Positions 53,823-63,403 of a stretch of DNA of 64,000 bases are shown piece after piece; the first letter of the stretch is position 1, and each line of letters opens with the position of its first letter. The notes beneath the pieces are model-generated. The model had not been told where the DNA came from and made no database searches. It worked only from the letters and a program-made list of their open reading frames with translations. Source of the DNA: DASUPK01 sp963801055 (lineage in GTDB: Bacteria > Actinomycetota > Thermoleophilia > Solirubrobacterales > 70-9); assembly GCA_963801055.1 (NCBI GenBank), contig CAWDDE010000002.1, positions 1 through 64,000 of the forward strand, given 5' to 3'. A program made the position numbers and the translations under genes.

Positions 53823-53957
53823 CCACGCCGACCCTATCCCTAAGGCGCGGATAAAACCTTCCCGGGGGCGCTCTCGGCCGTGACGGAATTCCGGTTAGAC
53901 TGCGCGCCGCCTCACGGCAGTGGGGCTTTTTTGAGGTCTACGAGGAGGTCGGTTCAA

Positions 53958-54782
53958 GTGCAAGATCGAGGTCTCGCCGCGTACATCGCAGAGCTGGTCG
54001 GGACGCTGCTGCTGGTCTTCTTCATCACCAGCGTCGTCGCGCTCTACGTCGCCACGGGCGAGAACGCCCAGTTCGGGTCCGACTTCGCCGTCGTCGGCCT
54101 GACCCACTTCCTCGTGCTCTTCGCACTGATCATCAGCATCGGCGTCGCCAGCGGCGGGCACTTCAACCCAGCCGTGACGGCCGCCTTCATCGCGATCCGC
54201 AGGATCGACCCGATCGACGGGCTCGTCTACATCCTCGCCCAGCTCTCCGGTGGCGTGCTCGGCGCGCTGCTGACCAAGGCGTTCCTGCTGGACGAGGGCC
54301 GCGCCTCGGACTACGGGACCCCCAAGGTCAGCGCGCTGCTCGGCGGGGCCTTTCAGGGCTTCCTCCTCGAGGGGATCGGCGCGTTCGTGCTGGTGCTGAC
54401 AGTGCTTGCCGTAGCCCTCAACCCCGAGACCCGGCGCTGGGCCGCACTCGCGGTCGGCGGCGCGCTCGGCTTCCTGGTGATGGTGCTCGGGCCGCTCACG
54501 GGCGGCTCGTTCAACCCCGCCCGCTGGTTCGGGCCGGCGCTGGTCAGCAACCACTTCACCGACTGGTGGGCGTACGTCCTCGGTCCGCTCGTCGGCGGGC
54601 TGCTCGCCGCCGGCGTCTACAAGTTCATCATCGAGCCAACGAGCGGGCCGGTGCAGGAAATGGCGGACAGGGTCGCTCCGCGCGGGCCCGCTCCGCCCGC
54701 CGGCGAGGCGCCGCCGCTGCGCCAGAGCGACAGCGGCGGTCCTCCACCGGCATCGCCGCCGGGCGGGATCGCGGGCTCGTAA
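53958..54782 (+). CDS. Aquaporin/MIP family channel
   Basis: 274 residues from GTG 53958, with GAGGAGG upstream (an in-frame longer start would add 26 unlikely residues). Two NPA boxes: GGHFNPAVTAAFI and GSFNPARWFGP. Six TM segments, e.g. YIAELVGTLLLVFFITSVVA. The proline-rich C-terminal tail is cytoplasmic. Water or glycerol transport. Confidence 0.9.
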   Translation: MQDRGLAAYIAELVGTLLLVFFITSVVALYVATGENAQFGSDFAVVGLTHFLVLFALIISIGVASGGHFNPAVTAAFIAIRRIDPIDGLVYILAQLSGGVLGALLTKAFLLDEGRASDYGTPKVSALLGGAFQGFLLEGIGAFVLVLTVLAVALNPETRRWAALAVGGALGFLVMVLGPLTGGSFNPARWFGPALVSNHFTDWWAYVLGPLVGGLLAAGVYKFIIEPTSGPVQEMADRVAPRGPAPPAGEAPPLRQSDSGGPPPASPPGGIAGS

Positions 54783-54830
54783 CGGGCGCGGACAGGTCTG
54801 GGCGCTCCACTTCGCTAGTTTGGCCCTGCG

Positions 54831-57096
54831 ATGCGCAGGGTCACCTTCTCGCGCAACTACACGCTCTCGCTCTCGAGAACGTGTCAGTGCTACTGCAAGT
54901 ACTGCGCCTTCGCCACGCACCGCGCCCACATCCACGATCCGGATGAGGTCGAGCGCCGCTTGGACGAGGCGGTGCGCAGGAACTCCAAGGAGCTGCTCGT
55001 TCTCACCGGCGAGCGGCCGGAGGTGAATCCGGAGGTCGCGAAGCGCCTGCGCGACTGGGGGCACGAGGACTTCACCTCGTACGTCGTCTGGGCCTGCCAG
55101 CGGGGAATCGACCGGGGCCTCCTTCCCCACACGAACCTCGGTCTGCTCTCGCGCGAGGACCTCTACCGGCTGCGCGAGGTGACCGCGTCGCAGGGGCTGA
55201 TGCTGGAATCCATCAACCCCGATCTGGTCGTCCACCAAGGGTCACCCACGAAACATCCGAGGATGCGACTGGAGACGATCCGGCTCGCGGGCGAGCTCCG
55301 GATTCCCTTCACGACGCGGGATCCTGGTCGGGATCGGGGAGACGCCGGATGAGCGGATTGCATCCCTCGAGGCAATTGCCGACGTTCAGGCGGAGTACGG
55401 CCACATCCAGGAGGTGATCCTGCAGAACTTCGTCCCGCATCCGCATTACTACGGCGCAGAAGTAGCGGATATCGCTGATCGGGCATCCAAGGGACGGTGG
55501 GCCGGCGGGGGTGGTGCCGACGACGGGACATTGGGCGAATCTAGATCCGACGGAGGCCTGGCGAGAGCTAACAAAGCCCGTGTCCCGGAGACGGCATCGC
55601 CCGCGCCGGCCCTCCCAACCTGGGCCAGCCCGGTCAGCGTCGACGACATGAAGCAACTGATCCGGGAGGCGAAGCGCCTGATGCCGGATGTCGGCGTTCA
55701 AGTGCCACCCAACCTCGCCGACTGGTGGCCCGAGCTGGTCGAGGCGGGAGCGACCGACCTCGGCGGGCTCTCCAGCAACGGCGATCACATCAGCCCCGAG
55801 GAGCCGTTCCCGAGCCCGCACCAGGTGCGCAAGGAGCTCGCGCCGCGCGGGTATGCGCTTACCGAGCGTTTGTGCGCGTATCCCCAGTATCTGGACCCGG
55901 AATGGATGGAGCAGGGTGTCCTCGATGTCGTGAAGTTGAAGTACTGGAGCTTCATTCCGAGACGGGGCTCGGGAAGGCGGCAGGAGCAACCACCTGCTCA
56001 GGAGATCGCTCCGCGCGCGATCGAGAAGGGGCAACGCGGGGAGGAGCTCAGTGAGGAGGAGCTGACCGCGCTCTTCTCCGAGACCCGCCCGGAGGTGATC
56101 GAGTACATGCGGGCGGCGGCGGACGCGCTCCGCGCCGAGCTCGCCGGGGACACCGCCACCTTTGTCGTCAACCGGAACATCAACTTCACCAACGTCTGCG
56201 TGGTCGGCTGCGCTTTCTGCGGCTTCGGGCAGGGCAAGCGCTCACCCGACGCCTACCACGTCGCCGAGGAGGACTTCGCAGCCCGGGTCCAGGAGGCGAT
56301 CGACTTTGGTGCCACCGAGATCTGCATGCAGGGCGGGATCCATCCCGACTACACGCTCGAGGACTACGGCCACTGGCTCCGGTTGGCGAAGGAGTGTGCA
56401 CCTGAGATCCATCTCCATGCCTACTCCCCGATGGAGGTGCACTACATGTGCGAGCGCTCCGGGCGTTCGCCGGCGTCGGTGTTCGAGTACCTGATCGGGT
56501 GCGGGCTCGGCTCGACTCCTGGCACCGCGGCGGAGGTGCTCCACGACGGCGTTCGCCAGCGGATCTCGCCCAACAAGCTGCCGGTGGCCCGCTGGATCGA
56601 GATCATCGAGGCGTCGCACCGGGCAGGGCTGCGCTCGACCTCGACCGTGATGTTCGGCCACATCGAGGAGCCGCGGGAGCTGGCCCGGCACATGCGGATC
56701 GTGCGCAAGCTGCAGGAGCGCACCGGCGGGATCACTGAGTTCGTCCCGCTCAGCTTCATTCCCTACAACACGCTGCTCGGTCGCACGCACGGGGTGGAGG
56801 AGATCTCTCGTGCCGACAACCTCAAGCACACGGCCGCGTTCCGCCTCGGGCTCGGAAGGACGATCCCGAATCTGCAGGCGAGCTGGGTGAAGATGGGCCT
56901 CGACGCGGCCACCGAGAGCCTGCGGTGGGGCGTCAACGATCTCGGCGGGACTCTGATGGAGGAGAACATCTCCCGGATGGCGGGCTCGAGGCATGGGGTT
57001 CGGCTGGAGCCGGACCAGCTGATCGAGGCCGCCCGCCGGGCGGGGCGCACCCCGGCCCAGCGGACGACTCTCTACGAGATCGTCGAGACCTACTGA
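54831..57096 (+). CDS. fbiC: FbiC, fused CofG-CofH (F0 synthase), frameshifted
   Basis: About 755 codons encode a two-headed radical SAM enzyme that makes the F420 chromophore F0 from tyrosine and a pyrimidine. CofG half: CQCYCKYCAFATHRAHIHDP (CxxxCxxC), VLTGERPEVNPEVAKRL. A frameshift near 55317, one extra C, is repaired to GILVGIGETPDERIASLEAI; the frame then runs to the end. A 40-residue low-complexity insert lies near plus 55460-55600. CofH half: CVVGCAFCGFGQGKRSPDAY (second CxxxCxxC) and SSTVMFGHIEEPRELARHM-like landmarks. First gene of the F420 region. Confidence 0.85.
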
Positions 57097-57108
57097 AGCG
57101 GCCGAGTC

Positions 57109-58110
57109 ATGCGTGCGATGGTTCTGGACGAGCCGGGCAAGCCGCTCACAGAGCGCGAGCTGCCCGATCCGGTGCCCGGCAAGGGGCAGGTGCTGATCGA
57201 GGTGTCGGCCTGCGCCGTCTGCAGGACGGACCTGCACATCTTCGACGGCGAACTCACCGAGCCGAAACTGCCGCTGGTTCCCGGCCACATGATCGTCGGC
57301 CGCGTGGCCGGCGGGGGAGAGGGCGCCGTGCGGTTCGCCGATGGAGACCGCATCGGGGTCCCCTGGCTGGGCTGGACCGACGGCACGTGCCGCTACTGCC
57401 GCTCGGGTCGCGAGAACCTCTGTGTGCAGGGCAAATTCACGGGCTACGACTTCGACGGCGGCTACGCCGAGCGCACGGTCGCCGACGAGCGCTTCTGCTT
57501 CCCGATCCCGGGCTCCTACACCGATGAGCACGCGGCGCCGCTGCTCTGCTCGGGACTGATCGGCTATCGGTCCCTGCGCCTGGCTGGAAAGGGGGAGCGC
57601 CTTGGCATGTATGGCTTCGGCTCCTCAGCGCACCTGATCTGTCAGGTCGCCGTGCATCAGGGCTGGAGCGTGTACGCGCTCACCCGCGAGGGCGATACCG
57701 AGAAACAGGATCTGGCTCGCTCGTTGGGAGCCGTCTGGGCCGGAGCGGTCGGCGACCCGGAGGCGCGGGACCTGGACGCCGCGATCATCTTCGCGCCCGT
57801 CGGTGAGCTGGTGCCGCAGGCGCTGGCGGCGCTCGCGCCCGGCGGGACCGTCGTCTGCGCCGGGATCCACATGAGCGACATCCCATCCTTTCCCTACGAG
57901 ATCCTCTGGCACGAGCACTCCGTTCGCTCCGTGGCCAACCTGACCCGCCTGGACGGCGTCGAGTTCATCGGCCTCGCCCCCGAGGTACCGGTGCGGACGG
58001 AGATCCAGGTCTATCCGCTCGCCAAAGCCAATTCGGCCGTCGATGACATGCGTCACGGTAGGGTTGTCGGTACCGCCGTACTCTCAGTCGGTGGACGGCC
58101 GTCCAGCTGA
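57109..58110 (+). CDS. Zinc-dependent MDR alcohol dehydrogenase-like protein
   Basis: 333 residues, 12 bp after fbiC. Catalytic zinc ligands CAVCRTDLHI and GHMIVGRV are present; the structural zinc loop reads WTDGTCRYCRSGRENLC, where the usual first Cys is Asp, leaving three of four ligands. The NAD(P) motif is weak (GMYGFGSSAHLICQVA). Substrate unknown; co-location with F420 genes is noted. Confidence 0.82.
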   Translation: MRAMVLDEPGKPLTERELPDPVPGKGQVLIEVSACAVCRTDLHIFDGELTEPKLPLVPGHMIVGRVAGGGEGAVRFADGDRIGVPWLGWTDGTCRYCRSGRENLCVQGKFTGYDFDGGYAERTVADERFCFPIPGSYTDEHAAPLLCSGLIGYRSLRLAGKGERLGMYGFGSSAHLICQVAVHQGWSVYALTREGDTEKQDLARSLGAVWAGAVGDPEARDLDAAIIFAPVGELVPQALAALAPGGTVVCAGIHMSDIPSFPYEILWHEHSVRSVANLTRLDGVEFIGLAPEVPVRTEIQVYPLAKANSAVDDMRHGRVVGTAVLSVGGRPSS

Positions 58111-58133
58111 GGCTGCGGGAGAGGAACGGATAG

Positions 58134-58556
58134 ATGCCGGATGTGACGATCAAGCGCGTCGAGGACTTCGAGGCGATCTTCGGTGGTGGCTTTCGGCGCG
58201 CGAGGGCGGGCCTGGGCGTTACCTCGTTCGGCCTCTCCGTGATCGATCTGCCGCCGAATTTCACGCACTATCCGGAGCACGACCAGACCCACGACGACCA
58301 AGAGGAGGTCTACACGCTCCTCTCTGGTCGGGTCACGCTGCGCGTGGGGGGTGTTGATCACGAGCTCGAGCCAGGTGTCTTCGCGCGGGTGGGAGCGGCC
58401 GAGAAGCGCAAGCTGGTCACGGGCGATGAGCCCGCTCGGGTCCTCGCCATGGGGGCGACCCCCGGGCGGATCTATCAGCCGCCCGAGTTCTCCGAAGAGG
58501 GGGCGACCCCGCCCCCGATGTCGAAGCTGAAGTCGAAAGACGCGACGCCTGCGTAA
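58134..58556 (+). CDS. Cupin-domain protein
   Basis: 140 residues. Cupin motif 1 is THYPEHDQTHDDQEEVYTLL-like with His/Glu metal ligands (HDDQEEVY) and motif 2 GVDHELEPGVFARVG. Beta-barrel fold, often metal-dependent. Starts 23 bp after the MDR gene; converges with cofE. Confidence 0.82.
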   Translation: MPDVTIKRVEDFEAIFGGGFRRARAGLGVTSFGLSVIDLPPNFTHYPEHDQTHDDQEEVYTLLSGRVTLRVGGVDHELEPGVFARVGAAEKRKLVTGDEPARVLAMGATPGRIYQPPEFSEEGATPPPMSKLKSKDATPA

Positions 58557-59306
58557 CTAGCGGAAGAGGTCCTCCTCCGCGGGGCGCGGGAAAGCGCACG
58601 CCCCGGGGCCGTCGTCGGCCGTCACCAGATCGCCGAGACCCGAGACGATCGCTCCCGGTATGCCCGAGTCCTTGTCGCGCGTCAGGTCGGCGGCCGAAGC
58701 GAGCTCGTCGGCAAGCGCGATTTGCGTCGCCGAGAGCTCGCGGCCGTGCTCGTCCCGTCTGCCACGCCAGTCGGCGAGTGGCGGAACGCCGGCGCAGCCG
58801 ATTGCGACGTCTGCCTGGCCGACCCTCCAGGCCCGGCCGAAGCTGTCCGCGATCACAACAGCCGGGGCTGCCGCGGAGGCGTTGGCGATCTCCGCGCGAA
58901 TTCGCCGGGCTGAGGCATCACCGTCCTCGGGCAGCAGCGATACGAGCCCTTCGCCGAGATTCGAGGAGTCGATTCCGGCGTTCGCGCATACCCAGCCGCC
59001 GCGGGTCTCGGTGATCAGGACCCCTCGAGCGGCGCGCACGATGCGACTGCTCTCCGAGAGGACCAGCTCGACCAGCGCCGGATCCTTGTCCACCTGGGCG
59101 GCCACCGTGCGGGCACGCTCACTCGGCTCCACCTCCGCCAGCCTCCGCACGCGTCCCTCGACCTTGGAGACGGCCTTCTGGGAGACGACCACGACCTCGT
59201 CCGCCGCGGGCGAAGCGGCCGAGGCGATCAGATTCCCTAGATCGTCTCCCTCGCGCAGCTCCGGGAAGCCGGTGAGCGGCCTGATCCGCAGCTCGCGCGC
59301 GGCCAA
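58557..59306 (-). CDS. cofE: Coenzyme F420-0:L-glutamate ligase
   Basis: 249 residues from TTG 59306. Landmarks: VVVVSQKAVSKVEGRVRRL, SSRIVRAARGVLITETRGGW, VCANAGIDSSNLGEGLVSLL, IADSFGRAWRVGQADVAIGC, and DLTRDKDSGIPGAIV. Adds glutamates to F420-0. No nitroreductase-like FbiB C-terminal domain, so this is the CofE form. Seven bp after cofC. Confidence 0.92.
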   Translation of the reverse strand: MAARELRIRPLTGFPELREGDDLGNLIASAASPAADEVVVVSQKAVSKVEGRVRRLAEVEPSERARTVAAQVDKDPALVELVLSESSRIVRAARGVLITETRGGWVCANAGIDSSNLGEGLVSLLPEDGDASARRIRAEIANASAAAPAVVIADSFGRAWRVGQADVAIGCAGVPPLADWRGRRDEHGRELSATQIALADELASAADLTRDKDSGIPGAIVSGLGDLVTADDGPGACAFPRPAEEDLFR

Positions 59307-59313
59307 GCGTGAG

Positions 59314-60003
59314 TCAGGCGGCCGCCTGCTCGGCGCGGTCGCCGAGCTGCCAGAGCACCGTGGCGGTCCGCGGTGCCGGCTGCGGATCGAGCAACAGCCG
59401 GTCGCGCAGCAGCGACATGTCCTCGGGCGTGTCGAGATCGATGGCCAGGGATTCGACTTGCTCGAGCGCGAAGCTCTGGCCGGTCGCTCGGGCCCTGCTC
59501 ACGTGCCTGGCGCAGCTGTCCGGGCCGAAGGCGGGAAGGAAGAGATCTGGCGGGTTGAGCATCAGGGCGTTGGTGCCCGTGCCGTGGCGATCGGGGACGA
59601 TCAGCGCGGTTCGGGGAGAGCGACCGAGGTGTGCGTCGAGCTCGTCCGTGTCGAGCGTGGGGCAGTCCACGGGCAGCATCGCCACGCGCTGCGCACCGTC
59701 CGCCATCGCCGCTCGCGCTCCCGCCGCGGCGGCCTCCGCGTGGCCCTCGTCGCCCTCCTGCACCAGCACCTTGTGCCCGAACCAGCGGGTCTGCCGTGCG
59801 ACGGAGGGATCCGTGGTGACGACCAGGACGTCGTCGATGCAGCGGCTGCGGGGCAGCTTCACGATCAGGTCGAGGAAGAGGGCCTCCGCGAGGCGGGTCC
59901 GGTCCCCCTCGGACAGCGTGCCGTTCAGCCGCAGATTGGCGGCTGAGAGTCCCTTCACCGGAACGATCGCGGTCGTATGCAAGTTGTTGGAATCCGTTCC
60001 CAC
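59314..60003 (-). CDS. cofC: 2-phospho-L-lactate guanylyltransferase (CofC/FbiD)
   Basis: 229 residues from GTG 60003. GT-A nucleotidyltransferase fold: TAIVPVKGLSAANLRL, DDVLVVTTDPSVARQTRWFG, VAMLPVDCPTLDTDELDAHL, TALIVPDRHGTGTNALML. Makes the GDP or PEP-derived activated lactate for F420. Confidence 0.92.
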   Translation of the reverse strand: MGTDSNNLHTTAIVPVKGLSAANLRLNGTLSEGDRTRLAEALFLDLIVKLPRSRCIDDVLVVTTDPSVARQTRWFGHKVLVQEGDEGHAEAAAAGARAAMADGAQRVAMLPVDCPTLDTDELDAHLGRSPRTALIVPDRHGTGTNALMLNPPDLFLPAFGPDSCARHVSRARATGQSFALEQVESLAIDLDTPEDMSLLRDRLLLDPQPAPRTATVLWQLGDRAEQAAA

Positions 60004-60056
60004 GGATGGTCAGGCTACCGGTTTGAGGCGCCGGTTCTACCCACAATGCGGCTTTT

Positions 60057-61001
60057 TTAGGCGGCCGTCGTGCGGAGCATGAAGGCGAACTCGAGAGTTC
60101 GCTGGGCGAGTTCGCGCCGTCCGTCCCGGCCGTCCATCAAGGTAGGGCAGCTCAGGATCCGGACGGCCTCGGGGGGCTGATCGGGATCATCCGGGTCACA
60201 GACCATGCCGTCGATCAGGCCCTCGTAGAGCGACGCAACCCCGGCGGCGGTGGATGGGCGGCCAACCGCCTGCATGAAGATCTCGGTGGGCCCCTTGACG
60301 ACCTGCCCGGCCACGTAAGGACTCACGGCGACCACAGGGGCATCTGCGGCGGAGATCGCCTCGCGCAGCGCGCCGATCGAGACGATCGGGCCGATCGAGA
60401 TCACGGGATTGGATGGCCCGATCACGATCGCCTCGGCGTCGGCGATCGCCGCCAGCACTTCGGGCGTCGGGATCGCATCGGCGATGCCCTCGAGCTCGAT
60501 CCCCTGGACCCGGGCCTGTCCGTGCTCCGCAACCAGGTACTGCTGCAGCCCGCGCCAGCCCTCGGCGGTCCGGACGCGGGTGCGGACCCGCTCCTCGCAC
60601 ATCGGCAACACGGCCGCGCGCACCCCGAGAGCGCGCGCGATCTGCGCCTGAGCGTCGGTGCGGCGCCCACCCTCGGCGACGAAGATCCGCCGGTACAGGC
60701 AGGTGGCGAGATCCCGGTCGGAGAGCCGGAACCAAGCGGGCGCGCCGAGCCTGACCAGGCGGTCGAAGACCGTGAACGAGTCGCCCTTGAGGCCCCAGCC
60801 GCGCTCCTCGTCGATCTCGCCGCTGAGCCAGTAGGTGATCAAATCCGGGTCTGGGGAGACGTCGACCCCGGTGATCTCGATGTCGTCCCCGGTATTGGCG
60901 ATCACGGAGAGGCGGTCGCCCAACACGTCCTGCATGCCGGCCGCCAGCTTCGCCCCGCCGCTTCCGCCGGCGAGGATGACGCAGCGCTCGATCTCACTCA
61001 C
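60057..61001 (-). CDS. cofD: 2-phospho-L-lactate transferase (CofD/FbiA)
   Basis: 314 residues from GTG 61001, which overlaps the npdG stop (GTGA). VILAGGSGGAKLAAGMQDVL, SVIANTGDDIEITGVDVSPD, YWLSGEIDEERGWGLKGDSF, AEAIVIGPSNPVISIGPIVS. Transfers the phospho-lactyl unit to F0, forming F420-0. Upstream of cofC by 53 bp. Confidence 0.93.
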   Translation of the reverse strand: MSEIERCVILAGGSGGAKLAAGMQDVLGDRLSVIANTGDDIEITGVDVSPDPDLITYWLSGEIDEERGWGLKGDSFTVFDRLVRLGAPAWFRLSDRDLATCLYRRIFVAEGGRRTDAQAQIARALGVRAAVLPMCEERVRTRVRTAEGWRGLQQYLVAEHGQARVQGIELEGIADAIPTPEVLAAIADAEAIVIGPSNPVISIGPIVSIGALREAISAADAPVVAVSPYVAGQVVKGPTEIFMQAVGRPSTAAGVASLYEGLIDGMVCDPDDPDQPPEAVRILSCPTLMDGRDGRRELAQRTLEFAFMLRTTAA

Positions 61002-61681
61002 GCCCAGTGATCTCCGTCGGGGAGATCCATGATCTTGATGCCGGCGTGCGCCTTGTAGCGGACGTTGATCGAGATCAGCATCGGCGTCAGGGTCTCGATG
61101 ATTCGGGCCATCTCCAGCGCTCCGGCGTTGACCGCGCGGAGGCCGTCGATCTGCTCGATCAGCCTCGCTACGCGCGCCTTGTCCGCTTTCTTGTCGCCGC
61201 AGATCAGGACGTCCTCGTCGAGCTGATCGTCCGCGGAGAGCTTCGGGGCGCTCACGGTGTGCAGAGCGGAGACCACGGCCACTCCATCGGGCACCATCTC
61301 CTCCGCCTGCTGGGCCGCCGACCCCTGCCAGACCCCGAGGGTCCTGGTGGCTCGCCCGCTGACCGCCGCGGCGGTCGGCACCGTGCAGTCGACCAGGAGC
61401 TGGCCGGGGGAGAGCACCTCCTTGAGGTTCGTCAAGGTCTCCGACTGCGCGCGGAACGGCACCGTGAGGAAGACGACCGGCCCTCGGGTCGCCGCATCGG
61501 CGTTGGCGAGTCCCTCGACCTCGGCGCCGTCGATCTCGCCTCGCACGCGGTCGGCCGCCTCCTCCGCTCGTGCGGCCACTCGGGAGCCGATTACGACCGC
61601 CTGTCCTGCACGCGCCCAGCGCAGGGCGAGGCCGTGGCCCAGGTACCCGGTGCCGCCGATGATCGGAATTGGCTCTGCCAC
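60998..61681 (-). CDS. npdG: F420H2:NADP oxidoreductase (NPDG)
   Basis: 227 residues. Rossmann motif PIIGGTGYLGHGLALRWARA with the NADP site SRVAARAEEA, then VVFLTVPFRAQSETL and DCTVPTAAAVSG, the npdG family. Moves hydride between F420 and NADP. First gene of the minus-strand npdG-cofD-cofC-cofE block. Confidence 0.93.
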   Translation of the reverse strand: MAEPIPIIGGTGYLGHGLALRWARAGQAVVIGSRVAARAEEAADRVRGEIDGAEVEGLANADAATRGPVVFLTVPFRAQSETLTNLKEVLSPGQLLVDCTVPTAAAVSGRATRTLGVWQGSAAQQAEEMVPDGVAVVSALHTVSAPKLSADDQLDEDVLICGDKKADKARVARLIEQIDGLRAVNAGALEMARIIETLTPMLISINVRYKAHAGIKIMDLPDGDHWA

Positions 61682-61724
61682 CGGCGAGCAAGCTACACGG
61701 CGCCCGGACTAGGCTGCCGCCCCA

Positions 61725-62462
61725 GTGAGGCTCGAGGGAAGAAAGGCGCTGGTCACCGGCGGCGCCGGCGGCATCGGCGCCGCGATCGCGCGGCGCCTCT
61801 CGGCCGAGGGCGCCGAGGTGACGGTCGGAGACCTCAACCTCGAGGGCGCGACCGAGGTGGCCGGCGAGATCTCGGGGCTGCCGATCCAGCTCGACGTAAC
61901 CGATCTCGGCTCCGCCGAGGCCGCCGTTGAGAGCGCCGGGGTGCCGATCGACGTCCTGGTCAACAACGCCGGCACTGACGAGTTCGGCTTCTTCTCGCAG
62001 ACCACACCGGAGCAGTGGCAGAAGGTGATCGCGGTGAACCTGAACGGGGTGCTGAATTGCACCTTCGCGGCGCTGCCCGGTATGCAGGAGGCCGGCTACG
62101 GGCGGATCGTGAACATCGCCTCGGAGGCGGGCCGGGTGGGATCGAAGGGCTCGGCGGTGTACTCGGCGGCCAAGGGGGGCGTGATCGCCTTCACCAAGGT
62201 GATGGCACGCGAGGGCGCTCGCTTCGGCATCACCGCGAACGCGATCGCGCCGGGCCCGATCGAGACCCCGCTGCTGATGCGGGCGAAGGAGCTCGGCGAG
62301 ATCGGCGAGAAGATCGTGGAGACGATGAAGGCGGGGACACAGCTACAACGCCTGGGCCAGCCGGAAGAAGTCGCCGCCGCGGTCGCCTTCCTTGCCTCGG
62401 ACGACGCCTCCTACGTCACCGGCGAGACGCTCGGCGTCTCGGGTGGCCTGGGGATGGTCTAG
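61725..62462 (+). CDS. SDR-family dehydrogenase (3-oxoacyl/BadH-like)
   Basis: 245 residues from GTG 61725. TGGAGGIGAAIARRL, NNAGTDEFGFFSQTTPEQWQ, NIASEAGRVGSKGSAVYSAA-type Ser and Tyr/Lys (YSAAKGG), ANAIAPGPIETPLL. Typical of 3-hydroxyacyl-CoA or cyclic hydroxy-acid dehydrogenases. Followed 43 bp later by a thioesterase-like gene. Confidence 0.87.
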   Translation: MRLEGRKALVTGGAGGIGAAIARRLSAEGAEVTVGDLNLEGATEVAGEISGLPIQLDVTDLGSAEAAVESAGVPIDVLVNNAGTDEFGFFSQTTPEQWQKVIAVNLNGVLNCTFAALPGMQEAGYGRIVNIASEAGRVGSKGSAVYSAAKGGVIAFTKVMAREGARFGITANAIAPGPIETPLLMRAKELGEIGEKIVETMKAGTQLQRLGQPEEVAAAVAFLASDDASYVTGETLGVSGGLGMV

Positions 62463-62505
62463 TGATTCGCGTAGCCCCCGAAAGCGAAGCTGAGGAGGCG
62501 AAGCG

Positions 62506-62880
62506 TTGACGTTGGAGCCCGGGATAGAGCGCACCGACGAGTTTGTGGTTGAGGACCGCCTGCTCACCGACGTCGGCGGCACGATCGGAGCAAGCGTGCT
62601 CTCGACGCCCGGGATGATCGCGATGATCGAGCGGAACGCCGCGATCCTCGCCCTCGAGCACCTCGAGGAGGGCAAGGCGACGGTCGGCTTCGAGATCTGC
62701 GTCAAGCACGTCGCCGCCGCGGCCGAGGGCCAGACCTGCACGGCGCACGCGCAGCTGCGCGAGGTCGTCGACGGACGCAAGCTGCGCTTCGAGGTCGAGG
62801 TCAAGGAAGGCGACCGAACGGTCGGCGTCGGTACCCACGAGCGCCGCGTGATCGAGATCGGGTCCGTGACCGGGTCATAG
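62506..62880 (+). CDS. Fluoroacetyl-CoA-thioesterase-like hotdog protein
   Basis: 124 residues from TTG 62506, with GAGGAGG before it. Hotdog-fold FlK-type pattern: ERTDEFVVEDRLLTDVGGTI, STPGMIAMIERNAAILAL, VGFEICVKHVAAAAEGQT, VEVKEGDRTVGVGTHERRV. Family members hydrolyse acyl-CoA; the Thr/Glu/His catalytic set is plausible here. Likely paired with the SDR. Confidence 0.78.
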   Translation: MTLEPGIERTDEFVVEDRLLTDVGGTIGASVLSTPGMIAMIERNAAILALEHLEEGKATVGFEICVKHVAAAAEGQTCTAHAQLREVVDGRKLRFEVEVKEGDRTVGVGTHERRVIEIGSVTGS

Positions 62881-62941
62881 GGGCGGGTTGGCGAGCTCTT
62901 GCCGCATAGCGGCGAGAACTCGCCATGTCCCACCCTCGTGC

Positions 62942-63310
62942 CTACACGGCCGCCTGCGCCTTGTCGAGATCGTCGACGCCGAACACGAGCCTGACCCCAC
63001 CGAAGGTGGTGTAGGCAAACTCGATGTTGACGTCGGCATCGCCGAGCTTGCGGGCCACCTCCGCCATCGTGCCGGGACGGTCCTCGACTTCGACCACGAG
63101 CACATCGCGGTCGCCGCTCACCTCGATCCCAGCCCCCTGGAGCGCCTCCCGCGTCGCCTCCGGCTCCTCCACCAGGATGTGGATCTCGCCCTTGCCCCCG
63201 GATGTGGTCGCGCACATGCCCTCGATATTGATGTTCGCGCCGCCGGTCGCCTCGCCGAGGTCGGCCAGGCTGCCCGGCTTGTCGTCGAGCACCACGCTCA
63301 GATCCTTCAT
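62942..63310 (-). CDS. Tandem ACT-domain protein, second copy
   Basis: 122 residues from ATG 63310; GAGGAGG lies upstream. Same layout as the 14311-14700 protein: MKDLSVVLDDKPGSLADLGE, then VEVEDRPGTMAEVARKLGDA and AYTTFGGVRLVFGVDDLDKA. Ligand unknown; divergent from the HMG-CoA lyase gene. Confidence 0.82.
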   Translation of the reverse strand: MKDLSVVLDDKPGSLADLGEATGGANINIEGMCATTSGGKGEIHILVEEPEATREALQGAGIEVSGDRDVLVVEVEDRPGTMAEVARKLGDADVNIEFAYTTFGGVRLVFGVDDLDKAQAAV

Positions 63311-63403
63311 CGCTTCACCTCCTCCCCTGCGCACCGTCTGGCATACCGCTCGGCTCACTGCGTGTCAATGGCCGCCCGCAGGCATCCGGCTAGGCTCAAG
63401 CTG

